A stretch of DNA of 64,000 nucleotides, from positions 1-64,000 of the forward strand of contig CALUIS010000017.1 in assembly GCA_944320765.1 (NCBI GenBank), in the 5' to 3' direction. How positions within the stretch are numbered: the stretch's first letter is position 1; each line of letters begins with the position of its first letter. Of the stretch, positions 34,802-44,939 are shown one piece after another. The notes under the pieces are model-generated. The model worked only from the letters and a program-made list of their open reading frames with translations. It did no database searches and was not told the DNA's origin. Position numbers and translations under genes: made by a program. Origin of the DNA: an uncultured Paraprevotella sp. Its GTDB lineage: Bacteria; Bacteroidota; Bacteroidia; Bacteroidales; Bacteroidaceae.

Positions 34802-37800
34802 ATGAAACGGATTGTCTTGTGGACGCTTTGTGCCGTGTTCCTGTGTGGCGCGGCGGCGGAAAGCCGGGCGGACAGCTATGAGGGATTGTGGAAACAAGTG
34901 AAGGAATATGAGCGGAAGGACTTGCCGAAATCGGCTTACGGCGTGGTGGGGCAAATCGCGGCCAAGGCCGGCAAGGAAGGGAAGAAAGGCCAGCGGATGG
35001 CGGCCCTGCTCTATGGTTGCAAGCTCCGCCAGCAGGTGGTGCCGGACAGCTTCTACACCGACATGCTGCGGCTGGAACGGCTCAAGCGGCAGGCGGCGGA
35101 CGAGGTGGAGCGGGCCGTGCTGGCTTCGGTCATAGCCGGGTTGTATGACAGCCATACGTTGCGCAACCGGAACCGCAGCGGACGGACGGACGCGCATCCG
35201 GACAGCCTCCGCGAGTGGTCGGAAGCCCAGTTCAGGCTGGCCGCCTCGGAGAACAGCCGCCTGTCGATGGCGCATCCCGCGCTGCTGGCCGAAGCCAAGG
35301 CCGCCGATTACCTGCCTTTCGTGGAGCGGGGGGAGGACGCCTCGTATTTCAACGGCGACCTGCTGAACGTCATCGGGCGGCGGGCTTGTTGGCTGTGGAA
35401 TCCGGAAGACAGCGACGAGGGCCGTCTGGCCGTTTGCGGCCTCATGGCGGAGACGTACCGGGCGAGGGGCAACCGCGAGGCGGAGCTGCTGGTGATGCTG
35501 GACTCGCTGGAGGTCGTGAGCGACGGGGATCGCAGGTATGTGATGGCTGAATACGATGGTGAAACCGCAGAGGGCGAGCGGTGGGTGCTGTCTTCTTCAT
35601 CGTCCTACAAGGCTTACCGGCGGATGCTTGGCCGTTTTGGGGATTTGCCGCTGGCCGCCGAGGTGTATATCGCGATGGTGGACCGCCTGCCCGTGACGGA
35701 CTCCCTGAAAGTGAGCTGGGCGGAAGAAGGATATGGGAAATACAAAAATTACCCGAGGGCGAAGGCGTTGTTGAACGAGAAGAAGCGGCTGGAGGCGTCT
35801 TCGCTCACGTTGTGGGTTCCGCCGACGATGAATCCGGATGTTCCTTTCGAGGGGGTGGTGGAACACCGCAACGTGTCCGGCATGGAGCTGCTCTGGTATC
35901 TTTTGCCGGACGGAGTGCCTGAAGACGGGCCGCGGAGGGCCGCTTACCAGAAGAACCACGGGGATTACGCGAGAAAGTATGGCCGCCTCATGAAGACGCA
36001 ACGGCTGGAATGGCCGGCCCGTCCGGCTTGGGCGGAGGTGCGGGATACGTTCCTGCTGTCATGCCCCGGAGTGGGGCATTATGTCGTGGTGGGGAAGCCG
36101 GAAGGGACGAACGCCTCTGTGGCGGATCTGTCCGAGCATTTCGTGGCCACGCGGTTAGAGTTAGTGGGCGGCACCTTGCCGGACAGCACCAGTTTCTACA
36201 CCGTGCTGGACGGGCGGACGGGCCGTCCCGTGCAGGGGGCTACCGTGGAATGGCTGTCGGGGGACCGGCTGGTGCATTCCGCCGTGACGGACGCGGATGG
36301 CAAGGCCCGCTGGAAGGAAGCCGACCGTTGGATGGAGAAGAACAACCGGAGTTCCCTTTCGGTGAGAGTCCATAAAGGGGAGGACCGTTGCCATCTGGGT
36401 GCAACGGCTTGGCTCTCTTCTCCTTTTAGTGAATATGACGGGGTGCGGGAGACGGAACGCCTCTATACCGACCGGGCCGTCTATCGTCCCGGGCAGACGG
36501 TGTACGTGGGCGGCTTGTGTACGGACGAGCGGCGCGGAGAGGAGAAGGCGGTGGCCGGACGCAAGGTGACGCTGGAACTCCGCGACCCGAACCGGAAAAC
36601 CGTGGCGGAGCAGACGGTGGAGAGCGATGGGATGGGTACCGTTTCCGCCACTTTCACCCTGCCTTCCACGGGGCTGTCCGGAACATACGTGCTGAGGACG
36701 AAAAGCAGTGCGGTGACCTTTACGGTGGAGGAATACAAGCGGCCTACGTTTGAAGTCACCTTGGACGAACCCGCCGGCCGTTGTCAGGCCGGCGACACGC
36801 TGCGCCTGACGGGGGTGGCCATGAACTACAACGGCGTGCCGCTGCGTGCGGCCCGCGTGTCGGCGACATCTTACGTGGCGCAATGGCTCTATCGGCGGGA
36901 TGCGGGGAAGGAGCCGGTCCGGCTGGATACGGTCTATACCGATGCCGAAGGACGTTTTGTCTTGTCCGTCCCGGTTGTCGAAGTGGCAGAACGGAGGCTG
37001 AAGGGCTTCGGCTTCCGGCAGGTGGTGGACGTGGCGGTGCTGAGCGCTTCGGGGGAGACCCGGACGGCGCAGACTTCCTTCCCCTTGTCGAAAGAAGGCT
37101 TGCAACTGTCGTTGGAGGGCTTGCCTTTCATGTTGGGGAGGGAATCGCTTCCGGAGCTGAAGGCCCGGGTGGTGACTGCAGCCGGGGCGCAATGGAAAGA
37201 CGAGGTGACGGTGACGTGCGACATCTTCCACGCGCCGGAAGGGGGGGCGAGGAAGAAGGTCGTCTCCGGCATCCAGCTGCCGGCCAACCGGAAGGTGCGG
37301 GTGGCGGAACTGTCCGCCTTGCCGTCCGGATGCTACCGGCTGGCCTTGCGGGCCGTGGCGGCGGAAGATACGGCGGAATATGCCCAGGATTTCAGGATTT
37401 TCAGCCTTTCGGACACCCGTCCGGCGGACGGTGTGAAGGACTGGTTCTATTGTGTGAACGACACCGTGATGCCGGGGCGGCCGGGACATCTGAAAATTGG
37501 TAGCGCGGCGGACAGCGTGTCGCTCTATTACATGCTTTTCTGCCGCGACCGCATCCTGGAAGAAAAGGTGGTGCAGTTCTCCGATTCCCTGTTGGACTTC
37601 ACCTACCCGTCCATCCCCGAGGGGGCGGACGGCTTGCAGGCCGTGTTCTATTTCATGAGAGACGGGCAGTTTTATAGCCACAGCCAGCATGTCGTGCGGA
37701 AGCGCCCCGACCGCAGCCTCCGCCTGTCGTGGCTGACGTTCCGCGACCGCCTGCAGCCGGGGACGGAAGAGACGTGGCGGCTACGGGTGACGATGCCGGA

Positions 37801-40531
37801 CGGACGGCCTGCCCCGGCGCAGCTGATGTCGGTGCTGTATGACGCTTCATTGGACGGCATACGGCCGCACGCCTGGCAGTTGCAGCGGTATTTCACCTAC
37901 GCTTTGCCGAACGTGTCGCTCAATAAGATGTGGTGGTTCGGCGGGAATTACATGACGTGGACGGCTCCTTTCCGGCTGGCAACGGTGAAGGGGCTGAGTT
38001 TCGACCGTTTCAATCCGGACATGCTGTCTTGGCCGGGAGAGGCCTTTCCTATGGTGTTGAGGTCTTCTAAGGTGGAGATGTTGTCCATTGCGGACAATAG
38101 TGGAATGAGCCGTCTTGCTGCCCCGATGGCCAAGTCGGCGGCAGTGGGGAATGCCTCGGTCGAGTTGACGGCTGATGAGGAACAGGCCGGGCTTGTGGCG
38201 GCTGGAGGAAGCCCTGAGGAAGGCGCGGATTCGGGAAAACCACGAATCGCCGTGCGCGGCGACTTGCGAGAGACAGCCTTCTTCTATCCCCGCCTGATGG
38301 CGGACTCCGCCGGCATCGTGACCTTGCGGTTCACGCTGCCCGAAGGACTGACCACGTGGAAGTTCATGGCCCTGGCGCACACGGAGGACATGTACGCCGG
38401 GACTTTCTCCGACGAGGTGGTGGCGCAGAAGGAAGTGATGGCCCAGCTCAGCCTGCCGCGTTTCGTGCGGTTGGGTGACCGCGCCATGCTTTCGGCCTCG
38501 CTCTTCAACCTGACGGAGCAACCGCTGCAGGGCCGGGTGACGATGGAGGTGTTCGACCCCGCCACGGAGAAAATCTTGTGGAGCGGTTCGATGAAGGTGA
38601 ACCTGGACGCGGAGGCCGATTCCGTGGTCAGCTTCGCGTACGAGCCGGAGGCCGGGGTGTCGCTGCCCGCCTGCCGGGTGCTGTTCGAGGCCGGGGAATA
38701 TACGGACGGCGAGCAGCGTTACCTGCCCGTCCTGGAGGACAAGGAATGGCTGACGCAGACGCGTCCGTTCGTCGTGTCGCACCGGGGGGACACGCTCGTC
38801 CGGCTGGACGGGCTGTTCCAGGACAACCACCGGGAGGCAGACCATAGGCGGCTGACGGTGGAATACACGGCCAACCCCTTGTGGTATGCCGTGCAGGCCC
38901 TTCCGTCCGTGCTGCAACCGCAGACGGAAGACGTGCTGTCGATTGCGGCGGCTTATTATGCCTCTACGTTGTCGGAAAGGCTGGCCGGGCAGTATCCGCA
39001 GATGAAGACGGCCATAGATGCTTGGATGCAGGACGGCGGCGAGGCGTTGAAGAGTCCGCTGGAGACGCAGGAGGAGCTGACGGGCATCGTGCTGGAGGAA
39101 ACCCCGTGGGTGGCCGATGCCGAGGCGGGGACGCGGCGGATGATGGCCCTGCAACAGCTGTTCGATGCCAACCGCCAGGCCGACCTCCGGCGGCAGTTCG
39201 CCGTTTCGCTGGGCAAGTTGCAGCGCGAGGACGGTGCTTTCGGCTGGTTCGGCGGCATGAAGGGCAACGCATACCTGACGCGGCGTGCGGCCCGCCTGCT
39301 GTTGCGCAGCGGGGCCGGACAGACGGCGGACGCGACCTTGACTTCCGCCGTGGACGTGAAGAAGATGATGCGCTACCTGATGGACGAGGCGCATGAGGAT
39401 GTCTTGAAGGACAAGGAACACCGGGCGGAGCATAAGGCCTGCCTTTATTCCGCTTCTTATTGGCTGGAGACATTGTATTTGTTGAATCTGTGCGACGCGT
39501 CGTGGCTGGAGGGCGCAGACCGCAAGGATGCGGATTATATGCTGGCCCGCCTGACGGAAGGGATGTACGGGCTGGCCTTGGCGGACAAGGCCGAGGCGGC
39601 CGTGGTGCTGACGCGCATGGGCAGGCCGGACGATGCCGCGCAGTTGCTGGCTTCCATCCGCGAACATCTGGTGGACGGGCCGGAGGGCCTGCACGTCGAA
39701 TATCCGTCCAACGGCGTTGTGGGGTCGGACCGCAAGATGGCCGTGCACGCGATGCTCATGGAAGCCTTGGCCTTGGCGGGCGGCGAGGATCGGGCGGAGG
39801 CGGACGGGCTGTGCCGCTGGCTCTTGTCGCAGAAACGCCTGCAGGACTGGGGGACTTCCACCGCCACGATGGATGCCGTCTATGCCTTGCTGCAGGGACA
39901 AGGGCGGGGCTTGACGCTGCATACGGATGACGAGGTGCGGCTGGAATCCCCCAAGGGGGAGGAATGGGCCGTGCTGCATACGGCGGAAGACGCCCCGGCA
40001 GGACTGGGGACGGTGACGGCCACGGTGGAAGGCCGTGAGCTGGACGGCGGCGCGGGGATACTGAAGATTGTGAAGACGGAAGAGACTCCCTCGGCCTGGG
40101 GCGCGGCCTACGCGCAGTTCCGCCTGCCGCTGTCCGAGGTGGAGCGTGCGGCTTCCGGTTTGCGGGTCCACGTGGAGACGGACAACGAGTCCCCGAAAGT
40201 GGGCGACCGCCTGAAGCTCCGCTATGTCATCACTTCCGACCGCGATTATGAATACGTACGCCTGAAGGCCGGACGCGCCGCCTGCCTGGAGCCGGTGGAG
40301 GCTTTGTCGGGCTATGAATACCGCAACGGGCTGGGCTATTATAAAGAGGTGAAGGACGCCTCGACGAATTACTTCTTCGAGCGGTTGCCCAAAGGCACGT
40401 ACGTGCTGGAGATGGAATGCTATGTGGAGCGTGCGGGCCGCTATACGGTGGGGGCGGCGAAGCTGAACGGCGTGTATGCGCCTGAGTTCAGTGCCTATGC
40501 TCCCGGCATGACGTTGGAGGTGCGCCCATGA
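34802..40531 (+). CDS. Alpha-2-macroglobulin family protein, thioester-less
   Basis: 1909 residues with a signal peptide (MKRIVLWTLCAVFLCGAAA). After an unassigned N-terminal helical region (about 25-230), macroglobulin-like domains follow. The MG2 hallmark ERLYTDRAVYRPGQTVYVGG lies near residue 550. The A2M segment DLRETAFFYPRLMADSAGIV is near 1155, the terpenoid-cyclase-like helical domain at about 1350-1680, and a C-terminal receptor-binding-like domain ends it. The thioester motif (C-x-E-Q) expected at the start of the helical domain reads Q-P-Q-T-E-D near residue 1370, so it cannot form a covalent trap. Bacterial relatives are thought to inhibit proteases in the periplasm. The partner usually found beside it, penicillin-binding protein 1C, is absent. 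Confidence 0.9.
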   Translation: MKRIVLWTLCAVFLCGAAAESRADSYEGLWKQVKEYERKDLPKSAYGVVGQIAAKAGKEGKKGQRMAALLYGCKLRQQVVPDSFYTDMLRLERLKRQAADEVERAVLASVIAGLYDSHTLRNRNRSGRTDAHPDSLREWSEAQFRLAASENSRLSMAHPALLAEAKAADYLPFVERGEDASYFNGDLLNVIGRRACWLWNPEDSDEGRLAVCGLMAETYRARGNREAELLVMLDSLEVVSDGDRRYVMAEYDGETAEGERWVLSSSSSYKAYRRMLGRFGDLPLAAEVYIAMVDRLPVTDSLKVSWAEEGYGKYKNYPRAKALLNEKKRLEASSLTLWVPPTMNPDVPFEGVVEHRNVSGMELLWYLLPDGVPEDGPRRAAYQKNHGDYARKYGRLMKTQRLEWPARPAWAEVRDTFLLSCPGVGHYVVVGKPEGTNASVADLSEHFVATRLELVGGTLPDSTSFYTVLDGRTGRPVQGATVEWLSGDRLVHSAVTDADGKARWKEADRWMEKNNRSSLSVRVHKGEDRCHLGATAWLSSPFSEYDGVRETERLYTDRAVYRPGQTVYVGGLCTDERRGEEKAVAGRKVTLELRDPNRKTVAEQTVESDGMGTVSATFTLPSTGLSGTYVLRTKSSAVTFTVEEYKRPTFEVTLDEPAGRCQAGDTLRLTGVAMNYNGVPLRAARVSATSYVAQWLYRRDAGKEPVRLDTVYTDAEGRFVLSVPVVEVAERRLKGFGFRQVVDVAVLSASGETRTAQTSFPLSKEGLQLSLEGLPFMLGRESLPELKARVVTAAGAQWKDEVTVTCDIFHAPEGGARKKVVSGIQLPANRKVRVAELSALPSGCYRLALRAVAAEDTAEYAQDFRIFSLSDTRPADGVKDWFYCVNDTVMPGRPGHLKIGSAADSVSLYYMLFCRDRILEEKVVQFSDSLLDFTYPSIPEGADGLQAVFYFMRDGQFYSHSQHVVRKRPDRSLRLSWLTFRDRLQPGTEETWRLRVTMPDGRPAPAQLMSVLYDASLDGIRPHAWQLQRYFTYALPNVSLNKMWWFGGNYMTWTAPFRLATVKGLSFDRFNPDMLSWPGEAFPMVLRSSKVEMLSIADNSGMSRLAAPMAKSAAVGNASVELTADEEQAGLVAAGGSPEEGADSGKPRIAVRGDLRETAFFYPRLMADSAGIVTLRFTLPEGLTTWKFMALAHTEDMYAGTFSDEVVAQKEVMAQLSLPRFVRLGDRAMLSASLFNLTEQPLQGRVTMEVFDPATEKILWSGSMKVNLDAEADSVVSFAYEPEAGVSLPACRVLFEAGEYTDGEQRYLPVLEDKEWLTQTRPFVVSHRGDTLVRLDGLFQDNHREADHRRLTVEYTANPLWYAVQALPSVLQPQTEDVLSIAAAYYASTLSERLAGQYPQMKTAIDAWMQDGGEALKSPLETQEELTGIVLEETPWVADAEAGTRRMMALQQLFDANRQADLRRQFAVSLGKLQREDGAFGWFGGMKGNAYLTRRAARLLLRSGAGQTADATLTSAVDVKKMMRYLMDEAHEDVLKDKEHRAEHKACLYSASYWLETLYLLNLCDASWLEGADRKDADYMLARLTEGMYGLALADKAEAAVVLTRMGRPDDAAQLLASIREHLVDGPEGLHVEYPSNGVVGSDRKMAVHAMLMEALALAGGEDRAEADGLCRWLLSQKRLQDWGTSTATMDAVYALLQGQGRGLTLHTDDEVRLESPKGEEWAVLHTAEDAPAGLGTVTATVEGRELDGGAGILKIVKTEETPSAWGAAYAQFRLPLSEVERAASGLRVHVETDNESPKVGDRLKLRYVITSDRDYEYVRLKAGRAACLEPVEALSGYEYRNGLGYYKEVKDASTNYFFERLPKGTYVLEMECYVERAGRYTVGAAKLNGVYAPEFSAYAPGMTLEVRP

Positions 40532-41556
40532 ACGCGGGCCGACGGCGTTGGGGGGCGGTGGCGGTCGGCGTCGTTCTGGCCGCAGGCGTGGCGGCACAGA
40601 CGGTGGGGCTGTCGTCCCCTCGCGACTTGGGGCGGTGGCAGGTGCCGCCGGGCCATTACAGCGGGATCACGCCGATAGGGAACGGACTTTATGCCGTGGT
40701 GAGCGACAAGGAGGTCCGGGACGGCTTCTTCGTGTTCCGCATCGTGCAGGATTCGCTGACCGGACAGGTAAGGGACGTGCGGAACGAAGGTTTCCGGGGA
40801 ACGCCTTCCGGACGGGAAGGTGGACGCGATGCCGAGGGGGTGGCTTTCACCCCGGAGGACTCCTTGGTGTGGATTAGCGGGGAGGCCGACCAGCGCATTG
40901 TGGCCTGCCGTCTGAACGGCACGAAGGCGGACAAGGAGCTGGATGTTCCCGTTTCTTTGGGAAAGGACTCCATTTATCCCAATTACGGTTTCGAGGCCTT
41001 GGCCTACGATGAGGCGGCGGGACGTTTCTGGACCATGACGGAGAACGTGCTGCCGGCCGACGGGCGGCCGGTAGGGCCGGGAGTGGAGGAGCGGGCGCCC
41101 TTGCACTTGCAGGGCTTCGACCGCGACGGCCGTCCTTCGGAAGAGTATGCCTATGTGTTGGATGCCCCCCGGTCGAGGGCGAAAGGGCGGCAGTACGCCT
41201 TCGGGGCCGTCGCCCTATGTCCGGCAGGGGACGGGCGGCTGTGGGTGATGGAGCGCGAGGCCGACGTGCCGAAACGGCGGCTGAAGTCCCGCGTCCATAT
41301 CAGGATATATGAGGTATGGCCGCATGAAGGGGCGGGGGAGCGGCCTTTGGCGAAGCGTCCCGTGGCGGCTTTCTCCACCCGGATGCGCCTGATCCGTCCC
41401 AGATGGGCCAACTATGAGGGCTTGTGCGAGGGCCGGAGGCTGTCCGACGGGCGGCGGACATGGCTGCTGGTGAGTGATTCCCAAGGCGGATACGGCAACC
41501 GCTTCTGCCATTTGCGGGACTGGATACGGGTGTTGGTGCAGGCAAAAGAGGAATGA
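40528..41556 (+). CDS. Phytase-like esterase (esterase-like activity of phytase family)
   Basis: 342 residues with a signal-peptide-like N-terminus (about 1-22, GAVAVGVVLAAGVAAQ). Conserved stretches DAEGVAFTPEDSLVWISGEAD, YGFEALAYDEAAGRFWTMTEN and WVMEREADV fit the Phytase-like beta-propeller family (Pfam 'esterase-like activity of phytase'). The real substrate is not established for the family. It overlaps the macroglobulin gene by 4 bp (ATGA), so the two are translated together; a shared envelope role is an inference. Confidence 0.85.
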   Translation: MNAGRRRWGAVAVGVVLAAGVAAQTVGLSSPRDLGRWQVPPGHYSGITPIGNGLYAVVSDKEVRDGFFVFRIVQDSLTGQVRDVRNEGFRGTPSGREGGRDAEGVAFTPEDSLVWISGEADQRIVACRLNGTKADKELDVPVSLGKDSIYPNYGFEALAYDEAAGRFWTMTENVLPADGRPVGPGVEERAPLHLQGFDRDGRPSEEYAYVLDAPRSRAKGRQYAFGAVALCPAGDGRLWVMEREADVPKRRLKSRVHIRIYEVWPHEGAGERPLAKRPVAAFSTRMRLIRPRWANYEGLCEGRRLSDGRRTWLLVSDSQGGYGNRFCHLRDWIRVLVQAKEE

Positions 41557-41609
41557 ATCTCTTCAATTGCCTGGAATTCAGGTAGAATGTAAAACTAAAA
41601 AGGAATAAA

Positions 41610-42629
41610 ATGAAAAGGAATGGATTTTTCCGGACGGGCTGGCTGGTTATGGTGCTGGCGGCCCTGATGTCGGCGTGTGACGGACAAGAGAAGAAGAAAG
41701 TGTCGTTGGGGGCATCCCAGGGTTTGCCGGGGGAACTGTTGCTCATCGTGGACCCTTCGTTGTGGAATACGGATGCGCGGGATTCGTTGGAGAGTGTGTT
41801 CCAAGGCAGTATGCCCGCCTTGCCGCAGAACGAGCCGGTGTTCCGCATGATGCGGATTTTTCCGGAGAACTATTCAGGGCGTTTCTCCATGATGCGCAAC
41901 ATCGTGGAGGTGCGCGAGGACCCCAAGGTGAAGGAGGTGGAGATGGGCGTGGCCTATAATGTGAAGGCCGTGCCGCAGGTCTATGTCAGCGTCAAGGCCC
42001 GTGATGCCGCCGCGCTTAACCGCTTCCTGTCGGAATACCGCGACCGTCTCACGGGATATTTCGTGGAAGGGGAGTTGCGCTGGGAGGCGGACCGCTTGAA
42101 ACGGAAGTACAGCAAGATGGTGGACGACGCCTCGCGTGAGATTTTCGGCTGGTCGGTGAAGACACCGTCCGAGATCCGGAGCATTAAGAAGGGAGAGGAT
42201 TTCCTTTGGGCTTCCACCGACCGGCTGGACCAGGACATGAACTATGTGTGCTACAGCGTGCCTTTGGCCGACAGCGCGAAGATGCTGACGGCGCGTTGGG
42301 TGGAGTTGCGCGATTCGGCCATGAAACGCAACATTCCCGGTTCCACCCCGGAGAATTGGATGACGACCACGTATGAGAACGACGAACCGTTGGTGATGCA
42401 ACGCCGGGTGGAACTGCCCGATGGGCGGAAGGTGTATGAGATGCGCGGGCTTTGGGAGATGCGCAAGGGGGCGCTTGGCGGGCCGTTCGTGTCCTTGGCC
42501 TATCCGGATTCGGCGCATGGCCGGATGCTGGTGGCGGAAGGCTTCATTTATTCTCCCAGGTCCAAGAAACGGGATTTGGTGCGCCGGATGGAGGCGGCTT
42601 TGCGTACGCTGATGCCGGCGGGAAAATGA
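41610..42629 (+). CDS. DUF4837 family lipoprotein
   Basis: 339 residues with a lipoprotein signal peptide and lipobox (LMSACDG, Cys at about residue 23). The conserved start of the domain GLPGELLLIVDPSLWNTDARDSLESVF and RIFPENYSGRFSMMRNIVEV match DUF4837, a Bacteroidota-specific family of unknown function. It lies 53 bp after the phytase-like gene and probably belongs to the same transcript. Confidence 0.88.
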   Translation: MKRNGFFRTGWLVMVLAALMSACDGQEKKKVSLGASQGLPGELLLIVDPSLWNTDARDSLESVFQGSMPALPQNEPVFRMMRIFPENYSGRFSMMRNIVEVREDPKVKEVEMGVAYNVKAVPQVYVSVKARDAAALNRFLSEYRDRLTGYFVEGELRWEADRLKRKYSKMVDDASREIFGWSVKTPSEIRSIKKGEDFLWASTDRLDQDMNYVCYSVPLADSAKMLTARWVELRDSAMKRNIPGSTPENWMTTTYENDEPLVMQRRVELPDGRKVYEMRGLWEMRKGALGGPFVSLAYPDSAHGRMLVAEGFIYSPRSKKRDLVRRMEAALRTLMPAGK

Positions 42630-42645
42630 AAAAAAAGGCTTGCCT

Positions 42646-42677
42646 TTTGGGGGTTGGGGCTGTTTTTGTTATCTTTG
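42646..42677 (+). promoter_or_regulatory. Promoter of the DUF1573 gene
   Basis: TTTG at 42646-42649, 20-bp spacer and TATCTTTG at 42670-42677: a full -33/-7 match placed in the gap after the DUF4837 gene. The leader would be about 15 nt to the ATG at 42700. Confidence 0.75.
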
Positions 42678-42699
42678 CTGTACCAATGAGACAACGGAT

Positions 42700-43776
42700 A
42701 TGGCGATAAAGAGAAGCTTTTTATTATATATAACGGGGATGATGCTGGGCGGGGCGGCTGTGGCGCAGCCCCGCCTGACAGTGGACCGTGATGTGGCCAA
42801 CATGGGGGAAATCATGTTCCAGCTGCCATCGAAAGTGAGTTTCACCTTGCGGAACACGGGTGACGAGCCACTGGGCATCACGGAGGTCATCCCGTCGTGC
42901 GGATGCACGGCGGTGGAATGGACGCGCGAGCTGATTGCCCCGGGAGCGGAGGGCACGGTGACCGCCGTGTACGACGCGAAGATGCTGGGTAGCTTCCAGA
43001 AAGACCTGGAAGTGTATACCAATGCTTCCGGGGAGCCGATATACCTGCACATGCAAGGGCGGGTGGTGTCCAAACTGTCCGACTATTCCGGGTCGTTCCC
43101 CGTGGATTTGGGCCATGTGCGGCTGAACACGGACAATGTGGAGTTCGACAATGTGAACCGGGGCGACCGCCCGATGGTGGAATTGCAGATTGTCAACACG
43201 GGACGGAAGAGCTACAAGCCTTACCTGATGCATCTGCCCGCCTATCTGTCCGCACAGTATTTCCCGGAGCAGTTGAACGGCGGGCGCATGGGCAAGATCC
43301 TGCTGACGCTGGACAGCGAGAAACTGCACCAGATGGGGCTGACGCAGACTTCCATTTATCTGGCCCGCGAGGTGGGCGACAGGGTGTCGGAAGAGAACGA
43401 AATCACGGTGTCGGCCGTATTGTTGCCGGATTTCTCGTCCTTGTCGGTGAAGGACCGTGAACTGGCCCCGCAGATGGAACTGTCGGCCGACACGCTGGAT
43501 ATGGGAGAGATGGGGCGGAAACGGAAGAAATCCATGACCGTGGAAGTCCGGAATACGGGCAAGCGGACGTTGGAAATCCGTTCGTTGCAGGTGTTCAACA
43601 AGGCTCTGACCGTGTCTTTGAGCGACCGTAACGTCAGTCCGGGCGAGACGGCCCAGCTGAAGGTGACCGTGTGGGACAAATATCTGGACAAGGTGAAGAA
43701 CACGCCGCGTGTCCTGTTGATCACGAACGACCCGGCACGGTCGAAAGAGATTATAACGGTGAAAGTGAAACCTTGA
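42700..43776 (+). CDS. DUF1573 domain-containing periplasmic protein
   Basis: 358 residues from the ATG at 42700; the open frame runs 20 codons further up, but that part overlaps the promoter. A signal peptide is present (MAIKRSFLLYITGMMLGGAAVAQ). The first immunoglobulin-like DUF1573 domain is plain: NMGEIMFQLPSKVSFTLRNTGDEPLGI followed by the SCGCT motif. A second related domain (about 235-330) has LDMGEMGRKRKKSMTVEVRNTGKRTLEI. Probably an extracytoplasmic binding or structural protein; its partner is unknown. Confidence 0.88.
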   Translation: MAIKRSFLLYITGMMLGGAAVAQPRLTVDRDVANMGEIMFQLPSKVSFTLRNTGDEPLGITEVIPSCGCTAVEWTRELIAPGAEGTVTAVYDAKMLGSFQKDLEVYTNASGEPIYLHMQGRVVSKLSDYSGSFPVDLGHVRLNTDNVEFDNVNRGDRPMVELQIVNTGRKSYKPYLMHLPAYLSAQYFPEQLNGGRMGKILLTLDSEKLHQMGLTQTSIYLAREVGDRVSEENEITVSAVLLPDFSSLSVKDRELAPQMELSADTLDMGEMGRKRKKSMTVEVRNTGKRTLEIRSLQVFNKALTVSLSDRNVSPGETAQLKVTVWDKYLDKVKNTPRVLLITNDPARSKEIITVKVKP

Positions 43777-43793
43777 TAAAAAGAGTGTCTGCT

Positions 43794-44900
43794 ATGGAGC
43801 ATCCGGAGAACAGCGCGGAGTATAAAGGCCTGGCCGTGAACAGCGGGGTGGCGCAGCCTTCCATCGTGAACCCTTACCTGAAGCGGGGGCGTTACCGCCA
43901 TCGGGAACTGTCGGCCGCCGACTATGTGGAAGGCATACGGAAAGGTGACGTGACGGTGCTGGGGCGTGCGGTGACTTTGGTGGAGAGCACGAATCCCGCC
44001 CATCAGACGGTGGCGCAGGAAGTGATAGAGAAATGCCTCCCTTATTCCGGCCGTTCCGTCCGCGTGGGCATCAGCGGGGTGCCGGGAGCCGGCAAGAGCA
44101 CGAGCATCGACGCTTTCGGCATCCATGTGTTGCAGGAGTACGGAGGCAAGCTGGCCGTCTTGGCCATCGACCCCAGCAGCGAGCGCAGCAAGGGAAGCAT
44201 CCTGGGCGACAAGACGCGGATGGAGAAGCTGGCCGTGCATCCCGATTCGTTCATCCGTCCCAGCCCTTCGGCCGGCTCGCTGGGCGGCGTGGCCCGCAAG
44301 ACGCGGGAGACTATCATCCTTTGCGAGGCTGCGGGCTTCGACAAGATTTTCGTGGAGACGGTCGGCGTGGGGCAGAGCGAGACGGCCTGCCATTCCATGG
44401 TGGACTTCTTCCTGCTGATACAGCTGGCCGGCACGGGCGACGAGCTGCAGGGCATCAAGCGCGGCATCATGGAGATGGCCGACGGCATCGTCATCAACAA
44501 GTGCGACGGGAACAATGTGGACAAGTGCCAGCTGGCGGCCACGCAGTTCCGCAACGCCCTCCATCTGTTTCCCGCACCCGAAAGCGGATGGACGCCCCAG
44601 GTGCTGACTTATTCCGGCTTTTACAACTTGGGCGTCAAGGAAATCTGGGACATGGTGTACCGGTACATTGATTTTGTGAAGAAGAACGGCTACTTTGAAC
44701 ACCGGCGCAACGAACAGGCCAAATACTGGATGTACGAGACCATCAGCGAGCAATTGCGCAACAGTTTTTTCCAGAATCCTGAGATTGTTTCCCGTCTGCC
44801 CGAGGCGGAGAAGATGGTCCTCTCGGGGCGGCAGACTTCGTTCGTGGCGGCCAAGCAGTTGCTCGACGCTTATTTCTCCGCTGTCCGCGGAGAAAAATAG
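43794..44900 (+). CDS. meaB: Methylmalonyl-CoA mutase-associated GTPase MeaB
   Basis: 368 residues from the ATG at 43794. It is a G3E-family GTPase that protects and reloads adenosylcobalamin-dependent methylmalonyl-CoA mutase. Walker A GVPGAGKST (95-103), the family DPSSERSKGSILGDKTRM stretch, ETVGVGQSE and NKCD (guanine recognition) are intact. The mutase genes themselves are not in the window. It starts 17 bp after the DUF1573 gene, although the two functions have no evident link. Confidence 0.94.
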   Translation: MEHPENSAEYKGLAVNSGVAQPSIVNPYLKRGRYRHRELSAADYVEGIRKGDVTVLGRAVTLVESTNPAHQTVAQEVIEKCLPYSGRSVRVGISGVPGAGKSTSIDAFGIHVLQEYGGKLAVLAIDPSSERSKGSILGDKTRMEKLAVHPDSFIRPSPSAGSLGGVARKTRETIILCEAAGFDKIFVETVGVGQSETACHSMVDFFLLIQLAGTGDELQGIKRGIMEMADGIVINKCDGNNVDKCQLAATQFRNALHLFPAPESGWTPQVLTYSGFYNLGVKEIWDMVYRYIDFVKKNGYFEHRRNEQAKYWMYETISEQLRNSFFQNPEIVSRLPEAEKMVLSGRQTSFVAAKQLLDAYFSAVRGEK

Positions 44901-44939
44901 GGCGACACCGGACTGTTCCGCCTTCGGGCGAGGGTACGG

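Noticed and set aside
37847..40597. 916-codon minus-strand open frame opposite the macroglobulin gene, and similar ones opposite rel, cls and pepD
   Set aside because: Long antisense frames are expected where codon third positions are G/C. None has a family signature or start signal.
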